From Cryptomeria japonica (Eukaryota; Streptophyta; Pinopsida; Cupressales; Cupressaceae), in NCBI RefSeq assembly GCF_030272615.1, contig NC_081415.1, forward strand, positions 106,743,254 to 106,807,253: a stretch of DNA of 64,000 bases, in the 5' to 3' direction. Each line of letters opens with the position of its first letter. Within the stretch, counting starts at the first letter, position 1. This document shows, piece after piece, positions 54,941 through 64,000 of this stretch. The translations under genes and the position numbers were made by a program. Under the pieces are notes generated by a model, which was given only the letters and a program-made list of their open reading frames with translations, was not told the origin of the DNA and made no database searches.

Positions 54941-56532
54941 TGACGCAAAGCCCAAAGGAACAAAGGCTTCTCATACAAACTCAATCCACTAGACCCTCAA
55001 CTAAGGTCTCAACATTCACATAGATTCTTGGACAATCCTGAAAGCGACATGAAAGGACTCCTCTACACTCCCCTTTTCTCAATGGGACCCCATACAACTT
55101 CTCACATCAAGTCTATTCTTGACACCAACTCTCTTGTATCCACCTATGGCTAACTTGGATTACAACACATCCACCATTGTAGAATAGGTATGGACCCTAT
55201 AGAACCTTTTTTCTAACCCTAGGAACATTGATTACAATCAAAATGACAACCTTTTGTTTGTACAAGTTCAATCAAAGTGACTTCCCTCTACAAGACGCCT
55301 AATCCTAGTAGCCCTGTTTTGAACTTTTAAGGAAGAACTCATAAATCCTCCTAATGACACCACACACTTTTGAAACTTTTTTATTCCTCCAATGATGATA
55401 CAAAACTCTTCCAAAACTTACCCAACTCTTGCATTAACTAGGTCAAATGTTGCTTGTACAGGAGGGCTAAAAGGGCTTTTAGGCCACTTTTACAAAGAAA
55501 TCACACACCAATGGCCTAATAAAATGACACCAATGGATGGAATAGTTCTTCTCACATCCCCAAACATAAAATCCATATTCATATAGGGTTCAACACACTT
55601 ATTTTTACCTCTACATAATTTTTAGCAGTCAAAACTGATTAGTCACACAAAGATGCCTAGCCTAGGGCTTGGTCCCAAACTCCAAAAGTCCAATGGCCCA
55701 CTCAAAAAAATTGAAAATCCTAAAAAAAAAATTCTACCCTACCATTCCCCAGAATTTGAGCCAATTTGGCTAGAGGAATGTGGGGTTAAGAAGACATTTC
55801 CTTGGAAACCCTGGTTTTGGAGGGTTTTCAGACCACCTGTTACAAAAAAGTAGAAATCTTGCTTATTACATAGACTTTTCCTTCCAAATAAAAGCCAAAT
55901 TAACATTAACACATATTCCTATTCAAATCAATGATTTAATCTTCATATGGAGTCCATACAAAGGTCGTACAAAGCACTGCTACAACAAATTTATGGAAAT
56001 TTCTAAGTGTTTATTGAATTTGATCACAATCTTAAATCCAAACTTCATCATCATCATTTTACTCAACCTCCAAGGATTTAAAAAAGGTTTCTCCAACCAC
56101 CTCAACCTAATCCAACTGAAATTTGAATTAGGTAGTTGTTGGAGGGAGATTAGATACAAAGTGACAACAAATTGACAACAAAAGTTGTCATCAAATTTGA
56201 CAATTTTGAACAAACTTCACAACCTATGACTTTTCCCTATGTAACCTATTAGGACACATAATAAACCTTACTAATAGGCCACATATAATCCAAAATATAT
56301 TTATTTCATCATTTAGGCATGTTTGATGTCATTTGACCATGGTTAATCAAACAAGTCCTAAGAAGCTCATACTACAAAAAGGGCATCAAAGCCTTACATG
56401 GCTAATCAAAACAAGTCAAATGGTCTTTAAAGACCTTATTACAACTCAAAAAACTTAAAGGAACCTAAAAAAACTTCTAAGAGCCTTCATTGCTCAAATG
56501 ATCTTCAAATCTTGCAAGGTGCTCCTGCACCA
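54941..56532 (-). repeat. Chromovirus-family LTR inside the chromovirus (probable solo LTR)
   Basis: 1,592 bp related to 17264-18822 and 57744-58781 over its whole length. It lies between the gag zinc knuckle and protease, with no internal region of its own. Flanks (GTTGG left, ACTAG right) are not a clean 5-bp duplication, although GGGTTG occurs near both ends. Clearly more diverged than the two LTRs are from each other. Confidence 0.75.
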
Positions 56533-57661
56533 ACTAGGGTTGCGCTTCCAATTGGAGAATTGACACTTTAGAAATCTTCTTCTTGAATCAACTATTTCCT
56601 TCTCTCTCCTCCATGAGAGTTTGAGGCTTTCTTAGGACACTTTCTTGTAGTGTACCCTACTTGGTTGCAATTGAAGCATCTCCCTATGAAGACACTAGGA
56701 CCTCTCCCTAGTCCACCAAATCCACCCCTTCCATTGGGTCTCCTCCCTCTAAAGCCTCCTCTTGAACCTGAGTCTCCACTTTGTTCTTGTTGGCTAGATT
56801 CACCTTAGGGTTTTTGAAATTGTCCTCTTCCCACAAAATTTCCTTTTCCTCTAAATGTGTTTCCTCCTCTTCCCCTATCGTGTTGTTCACTTTTTCTTTT
56901 CAACTTATCCACCGCCCTCAGAGCCATTTGAAAGCATTCATCTACTATTTTAGGAGTCATCATACTCATCTCATCTTGAATGTTGAACTTGAGTTCATTC
57001 AAGTACCTAGCAATCTTCTCATTTTCATCTTCATAGTGCCCTAATCTCAAACTCAATTTGTGGAATTCCTCTATGTAGGAAGCCACATCCAAATCCTTTT
57101 TTTTCAAATTTTGCATTCTCCTATATAGTTGAACTTCATAATAAGTAGGCATGAATTAGGCCTTTATTTTTTACAGCATCCTATCCCAAGATTGAATCAT
57201 ACTCTTGCCCATCTTCACCCTTTCACCTTGAGTATAGTTCCACCAGGTTAGAGCAGCACCCTTTAGTTTGGTCTTTGCAAACTTCACCTTCTTCTCCTCA
57301 GCCACTTCCTTGTACTCAAAATAATTATTCAAGGCATCTATCAAATATACAAGTTCTTCAATATTGATTTTCCCACTATAGGTAGGAATCTCCATCTTGG
57401 CCTTAGAAGAGTCTTTGACTATTATCTTTAAGGCTTCAAAGAATGGTCTTTGATCAGCAGGCATCTCTAGCTCCTGCCTTTGGAGTTCTTCTTCTTTATC
57501 CTCTTGTTCCCCTTCTCCATCAGTCTCCTCACTTGGTCCTTTTCCTTTCTTCAATGCCATTAGTTCAGCCTTCAGTGCCTCCTTGACCCTGGTCTTGATC
57601 ATCTCTTCCATCTCTTGGAATTTCTTAGCCACCTCTATGGAAATTCCCTTTGGAGGCATTA
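56533..57661 (-). pseudogene. Chromovirus gag
   Basis: Begins MPPKGISIEVAKKFQEMEEM at 57659. The capsid domain reads MEIPTYSGKINIEELVYLID, FAKTKLKGAALTWWNY, QLYRRMQNLKKKDLDVASYI and NELKFNIQDEMSMMTP. An Arg/Gly-rich stretch near 56800-56880 precedes a zinc knuckle CFNCNQVGYTTRKC near 56640-56680, where Tyr replaces the zinc-binding His. One stop near 57170 and frame changes near 56850 break it. Confidence 0.9.
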
Positions 57662-57728
57662 TACTAGCCTATGCTTGGCTCTCTTTACCTAACATACACC
57701 AAAATATTTCCTCCCAATGATCAGACTT

Positions 57729-57740
57729 GCTCTGATACCA
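57729..57740 (-). other. Primer-binding site of the chromovirus
   Basis: TGGTATCAGAGC on the minus strand, three bases after the LTR: complementary to the 3' end of initiator tRNA-Met, the usual primer for plant chromoviruses. Confidence 0.9.
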
Positions 57741-57743
57741 ATA

Positions 57744-58781
57744 TGATGCAAAGCCCCAAGGAACAAAGGTTCCTCACCCAAACTCACTCTCCAAGACCCT
57801 CAATCAAGGTCTCAACACTCATGCATTATTGGACAATCTTGATAGCAACATAACATAACACCTCTACACTTCCCTTTGCTCAATGGCATGCCACTATATC
57901 CATGAACAACTCATGGAGATACAACTTCTCACATCAAGACTATTTTGACACCAACTCTCCTATAGCCACCTATGGCTAATTTGGTTTATAACACATACAC
58001 CATTGTAGAGAAGGTATGGACCCTATAGAATCTCTTGTCCAACCCAAGAAACATTGAATACAACTGAAACAACAACCTTTTGTTTGTATAGATGCAATCA
58101 AGGTGATTGTCCTTTATAGGACGGCTGCTCCTAGTAGCCCTGTCTTGAGCCTTTAAGGGAAAAACTTGGAAATCCTTCGAATGATACCATAGAATCCAAA
58201 ACCTTTTTGATTCCTCCTTTGATGACATAAAATAATTCCAAAACTCAGACCCCAACTCTTGCATTTACTAGGTCAAACGATGTTGCTATAGGAGGTCTAA
58301 TAAGGTTTTTAGGCCATTTTTACAAAGCATTAACACACTAATGGCCTAGTCCAATGACACCAATGAATGGGAAAGGCCTACACACATCCCAAAACACAAA
58401 ATCTACCATTACATAGGGTCAACCACTCATGTATCTGCAGATGCACAATTTTTAATAGTCAAAATTGGCTAGTCACATGAGGATGCCTAACCTAGGGCTT
58501 GATCCCAAAATTCATCAGTTCAATAGACCACTCAGAAACCTTGGAAATCATAAAATAGATTGTCTCCCCTACCATTCCCTATAATTTGAGCAAATTTGGC
58601 TAGAGGAATGTGGGGTTAAGAAGACATTTCCTCAAAAACCCTGGTTTTGGAGGGTTTTCAAACCACCTATTACAAATATGTAGATATCTTGCTTATTACA
58701 CAGTGTTTTCCTATCAAATCAAAGCCAAATGATCATCAACTTAGAGGTTTTGTCACATCAATGGTTTAGATTGCACATGGG
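57744..58781 (-). repeat. Chromovirus 5' LTR, truncated by the copia insertion
   Basis: Matches the first 1,038 bp of 17264-18822. It breaks at TTGCACATGGG where the copia LTR begins. The rest is presumably beyond the window. Confidence 0.88.
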
Positions 58782-60020
58782 TGTTAGCAACAATCAAGAA
58801 GGAAGACTAAGAAGGGGGGGTGAATCAGTCTTCACTACAAATCAGTTAATCAAACACTAAAGCATAAAAAAATAAGCTACAGCAATAGATAGATTACAAC
58901 AACACACAACACCAATATTTTGACATGGAAACCCTAGTCAAGGGAAAAACCATGGTGGGACCCTACCTACAATAAGATGATACTCTGCACTAGTATATGA
59001 AAACATTACAATGGGGAATACGCATGCATTCACGCACACTGCCTAGAGCTCACTACTCAAAAGATATTTGCTCGAAAGGATACAACCCTCAGGGAAGTCT
59101 CACTAACTTATGAAAATGATTTAGACTACAATCTAGAAGAAATGAACAGCAATGATAGCATCTACAAATGCCTGATGATAGTTTCGATTAACCACAGTTG
59201 TCTGCCTTACAACACCAAACTCACTAAAACACTTCACTAAATAATATATCCTCTTTTCACACATACAACTCTTTCTGATAATGCATGCACCCAAATTACA
59301 TAAGTATATCACCTATATATACAGATCATCAACCTTGATAGCAAGGTCGGCTAAACCCTCAACCCTCAACACGTAAATACAAAAATTACATTGCACGATA
59401 CAAAGATCAACCACCAGACTAATATTATGATTTACATCACATATCATGGATCTAATTCAAATTCCCAAACACGCAATACCACTAAAAATCATGCCAAGAT
59501 CAACCACAACATGCTACACCACCATAAATACCGTATAACACAAAAATCATCACCGATTCATAGAAATCACCATAACTCGCACAATGATCAATGTCAATCA
59601 CCAAAAAAAAGAGGAAATGACTAGGAAACACCGGTAAACACGTTGGAATCATGTGGAACAGTCGCACCAATATTTCTTTTCAAATCTTCATTGGTCAACG
59701 TCTCAAGGCTTAAGAACACAACCAATCAGCCACTATCACGAGGAATGATAACTTGTGGAGCACCAAAACACAAACCATCTGAAATGAAGATACATAGGAT
59801 CATCCCAAATAATATCCCAAAGTCTCAACACAAGATCTGATCACACTAGAATATATCAGACGGAATACCGATAGGAACACCAACATTAACCGGTAATCAA
59901 AGAACTACAAACCGGATCAGAAAATATTCCCAAGATCACTAGAATAACTCACAAGGATATGTTGACATCAATGACAACAACATATCCAAATCCAATAACC
60001 AAATCCAACAGACTACAACA
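58782..60020 (-). repeat. Copia 3' LTR (1,239 bp)
   Basis: On the minus strand it runs TGTTGTAGTCTG to GCTAACA. The second LTR is outside the window, so the end at 60020 rests on the TG start and the adjacent polypurine tract. No gene inside. Confidence 0.8.
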
Positions 60021-60035
60021 ATCTCCCCCTTTTTC
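60021..60035 (-). other. Copia polypurine tract
   Basis: AAAAAGGGGGAGAT on the minus strand, directly before the LTR. Confidence 0.88.
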
Positions 60036-60359
60036 ATTGATGGCAACATATGAATGTCAAAAATAGTCAGTGCAAAGAAAGAAGATATCACTAGCAAACT
60101 CTCGCTAAGATCAAGATAGATGATGCAATTTTTCACATGATCTCTCCCCCCCTTTGACAACAATGCCAAAGATCTCCAAGATAGAAAACCAAACTCATTC
60201 TTCCCCTGAATATGAAACACAGATCTCTCTAACCAAATCATAGAAACATGAATCTGTCTAACCAAATCAACAGACTACTTTAGTAGAGGAGAAGAACCAA
60301 CACATCAATTTGGATAAAAGAATAAGGCTCTGAAATCCACCAGATTGATGCAACTTAAT
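60036..60359 (-). other. Copia 3' untranslated stretch
   Basis: About 320 bp between the pol end and the polypurine tract. Nothing gene-like; two pyrimidine-rich runs. Confidence 0.5.
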
Positions 60360-60900
60360 GCATATATTTCTCATCGGGAGGGTTGGATACCCCTAGCTTG
60401 TCTCTCAAATAGACAAATGTATCTACAGGCAAAGGCTTAGTAAAAATATCAGCAATTTTTTCCTTTGTAGATACATATTCCAGCTTCACATTCTCTTCAT
60501 TGACTTGCTCTTTCAATTAATTATATAAGATTGATATATGTTTAGTCTTTGAATGTTGTACTGGATTCTTTGACATGCTTATAGCATTGGAATTATCACA
60601 ATATATAATAGTAGTCTCATCATAGATAATTCTAATATCTTTTAACATTTGCTTCATCCATACTATCTGAGTGCAATTACTAGCAGTAACAATGTACTCA
60701 GCTTTAGCAGTAGATAGAGATACTGAGTCTTGTTTCTTGCTAGCCCATGAAACCAACTTCTTACCCAAAAATAATGCTCCACCGGTAGTACTCTTTTGGT
60801 CATCTACATCACCAACCCAATCTGCATCAGTGTAGGCACACAACATGAAATCATACCTTTCTTTGAATACCATAAACCATAATCCAAAATTCCCTTTAGA
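60360..60900 (-). pseudogene. Copia RNase H
   Basis: AYTDADWVGDVDDQKSTTGG, KKLVSWASKKQDSVSLSTAK, AEYIVTASNCTQIVWMKQML and YCDNSNAISMSKNPVQHSKT, then past a TAA near 60517 the pol end YVSTKEKIADIFTKPLP. Matches the 17150-17263 fragment. A one-step frame change near 60870 separates it from RT. Confidence 0.92.
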
Positions 60901-61993
60901 TATCTAAATATTCTTTTAATAGTAGTAACATGACTTTCCTTCAGATCATATTGATATCTAGCATCCATACATATAGCATGCATAATGGCAGGCCTAGTCT
61001 GAGTAAGATATAATAGTCCACCAGCTATAGATCTATACAAACTCTACTTAGCTCTTGGTTATTCATCATTTTTAGACAATTTACAACCAGTCACCATAGG
61101 AGTTCCAACTAGTTTGGAATCATCTAGTCCAAACTTCTTCAACAGTTCCTTCACATACTTATTTTGAGATACAAAGATACATTTCTTTGTCTATGCAATC
61201 TCCAAACCTAAGAAAAATTCCATCTTACCAATCATAGGCATCTCAAATTCTTTCTACATATCACTGACAATCTTCATACTCATATTATCATCACCACCAA
61301 AAATAATATCATCAACAAAGACTTCAACAATCAGAATGTTATCATTTTCAATTGTAAAGTACAGATTACTATCAGCAGCACCTTTAGTAAATCCCAATTT
61401 CAACAGGTATTTATCTAATCTAGCATACTAGGCTCTAGGAGCTTGTTTCAATCCATAAATTTCTTTCTTCAACTTGCATACCATATTGCCATCATCTGAC
61501 AGTGAAAATCCATCAAGTTGTTCAATGTATACTTCTTCTAGATCACCATTCAAAAATGCAGGTTTGACATCCATATGATATACCTTGAAATATTTAAAAG
61601 CAACATATGAAAGAACCTAACAGCTTCAATTTTGGCAACCCAAGCAAAATTTTCTCCATAATCAATTCCTTCTTGCTATGAATGCCCTTTACAGACTAGT
61701 CTAGCTTTATTTTTTACTACTTCACCGGCTTCATTCAATTTGTTCCTAAAAACCCATTTAGTACTAATAACATTTTTATCCTTGGGTCTTAGCACAAGTT
61801 CCCAAGTGTTGTTCTTTTCAATTTGATCTAACTCTTCTTCCATGGCTCTTATCCAATATTCATCTTTATAGGATTTAGCAACATCTTTGGGTTCAACTTT
61901 GGAAATTAAAAATACTTCTTCTACAACTAACCTTCTTCTAGTCATCACACCTTTATTCTTATCACCAAGAATTTGATTCTCAAAGTGATTCAA
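60901..61993 (-). pseudogene. Copia reverse transcriptase
   Basis: Starts with NHFENQILGDKNKGVMTRRR and NNTWELVLRPKDKNVISTKW at 61993, closely similar to 62-400. It continues in broken frames through the catalytic FVDD at 61308-61319 to YRSIAGGLLYLTQTRPAIMH (61040). Stops near 61676, 61610 and 61430. Confidence 0.92.
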
Positions 61994-63300
61994 TCTAGCA
62001 TACCTCGGAGTCTTCTAATTGTTCTCATCTTCATATTCCTACACATCATCACCAACAGTAGCAACATCTGGTTTAATAATCTTTGTCTCTACCAGATCAT
62101 TCTGGTTAGGTTCTTCAGGTTGAATAGGAGCTAAAACAACATGATGGCCTTCATCATAAGCTCTGATCTCCTTCCCAAGGTTCTCATCCACCTTTACACT
62201 TACACTTTCAACAATCTTTCTCAGTCTCTTGTTATAGCATCAGTAATCTTTACTCTTTGTGGAATATCCCAAAAAGATACCTTCATCACTTATACAATCA
62301 AACTTTCCAATATCCTCATCTCTCTTGATATAACATTTCCTACCAAAAACTTTGAAATATTTCACAGTAGGAACATGACCAAACCAAATCTCGTAAGGGG
62401 TCCTACCGGTATCACCTTTTATGTGAACTCTGTTAAAATTTTAGACTATAGTGCTAATGGCTTCTCTCTAGTAGATCTTTGGAAAATTTCCTTCAATCAA
62501 CATAGTCCTTGCAACATCCAAAATAGTACGGTTCTTCCTTTCAACAAATCCACTTTGTTGTGGGGTTCTAGGAGTAGATAGATATCTTTTGATTCCATGC
62601 ATCTCAGAAAGAATTGAACTCACTGGAACAAAATTCTCCACCTCTATCAGATCTCAGACACTTCATCTTCAATCTAGACTCAGTTTCAACTTTAGCTTTG
62701 AATATCTTGAATTTCTCAAATGCTTCTGATTTCTCCTTCAAAAAGGCAACCCACATTATTTTGGAATAATCATTAATTAGCAACATAATGTATCTATCTC
62801 CCTATGCACTTCTAAAATTTGTAGGTCTACATAGGTCAGTATGCACAAGATCTAGTAATCCATCTGATGTATATCATTTATTCTTGAAAGAAATTTTTGT
62901 TCTCTTACCCAACTAACATTCCATACCGGATTAGCAGGTTTAACAATCTTAGGTAGATCTCTAATAGCTTGTGTAGAACTAATCTTGATCAGTGAATCAA
63001 AGTTTACATGACATGTTCTTCTATGCCATAACCAACTCTCATCTATCTTAGAAATCAAACAAATTTTCTCACTAGCATTCAAATGAAAAAGGTTATCTTC
63101 AGTCTTAGTCCCAAATGCAATCTCTATGCTAGAAGCATTTAAGATCTTGCATTTACCATCCTTGAATTGTAGATCATAACCCTTGTCAACCATATGTCCA
63201 ACACTCAAAATATTATGTTTCAAACCTTCAACATATAGGGACATCATCAGTGTTATGCTTATCATCAAAAGAAATAGAACCTCTCCCACAGATTATAGAG
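61994..63300 (-). pseudogene. Copia integrase and integrase-RT linker
   Basis: The pre-integrase zinc region has WLWHRRTCHVNFDSLIKIS near 63020. The core shows LINDYSKIMWVAFLKEK and CLRSDRGGEFCSSEF (62786-62604), with the second Asp in SDRGGEF. The C-terminal part near 62280-62330 reads KFDCISDEGIFLGYS. Several stops and frame changes between 62850 and 62000. Confidence 0.9.
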
Positions 63301-63540
63301 GCTTTGTCATCTCCAAATCTGACTATTCCACCATCATATTTTCCATACTTACAAATTTGCTTTTATCACTGGTCATATGATGTGAACAATCACTGTCAAT
63401 CACCCATACACCTTTTCCTTCAACCTTAACAGCCAAAGCTTTTTCTTCAACATAACATCTAGTGGAATCAAGAGGCATAGGTCCATCTTCATTAATGGAA
63501 ATAAACACAACTTCATCTCCTTCTGATTCATCATCTATAA
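63301..63540 (-). pseudogene. Copia protease
   Basis: Active-site motif WVIDSDCSHHMTSDKSKF near 63370-63420. The usual D-S-G reads D-S-D. Sequence upstream (ALAVKVEGKGV) and downstream fits the copia protease. Confidence 0.85.
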
Positions 63541-64000
63541 CACCTTCATCTATAGCATAATAATAGTTCTTCTAGTTCCTAAACTTTTGGTTAGACTTAT
63601 AAGTCTTATCATACTTCTCATGCTTCTCATATCTATCATTACTATCATACTTATCAAACTTATCATATCTATCATACTTATCTATTCTCTCTAGACATCT
63701 AGAGGCAAAATGTCCTATCTTATTACAACTAAAACATTTCAAAGGCAACTTTCCATCATACTTACCAGGACCTTTAGGCAATCTTTAAGAAATCAATGCT
63801 TCAAGCTCATCAAGCTCTCTTTCCTATTATGTTATTTCTTTTCTTTCTCTTTCATACCTGGATATCTTGCACTCAATAGGATCATACTTCTTCTTACCGA
63901 AAACCAATGTCGATGCTTTAAATTTTGTCTTAGACTTTCCATGTGATTCTCCAAATTCGCTCAGCTCAAATGTAGCAAGTTTTCCAACCAACATATCTCT
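63541..64000 (-). pseudogene. Copia gag, C-terminal part with zinc knuckle and KYDR repeats
   Basis: A canonical C-C-H-C zinc knuckle (LKCFSCNKIGHFASRCLE) is at about 63690-63740. It is followed by an unusual tandem stretch of K/R-Y/F-D units (DKYDRYDKFDKYDSNDRYEK) at 63600-63690. Above 63781, beyond a stop, broken gag continues to the window edge. The protein is truncated by the window. Confidence 0.85.

Larger units (their letters stand above)
17264..58781 (-). mobile_element. Chromovirus (Ty3/gypsy with chromodomain), interrupted by three insertions
   Basis: Minus-strand element whose 3' LTR is 17264-18822 and whose 5' LTR starts at 57744 and is cut at 58781 by a copia insertion. Gag, protease, RT, RNase H, integrase and chromodomain are in the usual order. 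Tat-2 (19450-52059) interrupts integrase, and a family LTR (54941-56532) lies between gag and protease. The primer site matches initiator-tRNA-Met type. It inserted into the outer copia element; the left flank CATGG (17259-17263) would be its TSD, but the other copy is outside the window. Confidence 0.88.
58782..64000 (-). mobile_element. Ty1/copia element on the minus strand, continuing past the window
   Basis: Same family as the outer copia at 1-824 and 16779-17263. The 3' LTR (58782-60020), polypurine tract, RNase H, RT, integrase, protease and gag are read in order on the minus strand. It interrupts the upper chromovirus LTR; ATGGG at 58777-58781 would be its TSD. Confidence 0.9.

Noticed and set aside
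54941-56532. A 5-bp TSD for the internal LTR
   Set aside because: GTTGG and ACTAG do not match; the GGGTTG similarity is offset and could be chance.
40-63990. Host genes, tRNA or rRNA
   Set aside because: All frames longer than about 150 codons belong to retrotransposon families, and I saw no tRNA cloverleaf or rRNA-like stretch.

Overview
This window looks like a piece of a large, repeat-rich seed-plant genome, possibly a conifer, although the sequence alone does not settle the organism. It is AT-rich. I see no host gene, tRNA, rRNA or bacterial-type feature. Almost every base belongs to LTR retrotransposons nested inside one another.

The nest can be read from target-site duplications (TSDs) and interrupted reading frames. 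(A) A Ty1/copia element on the + strand (1-824, 16779-17263) is the outermost host. (B) Tat-1, a Ty3/gypsy element of Tat type (+ strand, 825-16773, TSD GTCTA), sits in its reverse transcriptase. (C) A chromovirus on the - strand (17264 to at least 58781) sits in its RNase H. (D) Tat-2, a second Tat-type element (+ strand, 19450-52059, TSD CCCTT), interrupts the chromovirus integrase. (E) A gypsy element with giant LTRs (- strand, 20426-36448, TSD CCATG, LTRs of about 5 kb) interrupts the 5' LTR of Tat-2. (F) A chromovirus-family LTR (54941-56532) lies between chromovirus gag and protease. (G) A second copy of the outer copia family (- strand, 58782 past the window end) interrupts the upper chromovirus LTR.

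Tat-1 and Tat-2 share one plan: LTR, tRNA-type primer site, leader of 2-3 kb with a conserved block and a CpG-rich repeated motif, gag, protease, a G-patch-like stretch, reverse transcriptase, two RNase H domains, integrase, an A-rich tract with a conserved motif, and then a gene on the opposite strand. That antisense gene has its own TATA box, a short first exon, a GT-AG intron, a plant mobile domain (PMD) and a coiled-coil tail. The leader's CpG motif recurs in the same orientation inside the antisense intron. In Tat-1 this intron also holds seven hairpins with an invariant 15-nt loop and covarying stems, the most striking structure in the window.

Element E carries a reading frame of about 1,060 codons inside each LTR, of a family I do not recognise. 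Its archaeal-type RNase H lies before the reverse transcriptase, unlike in the two Tat elements. All coding regions are broken, mostly by C-to-T type changes, and none looks able to make a complete polyprotein.
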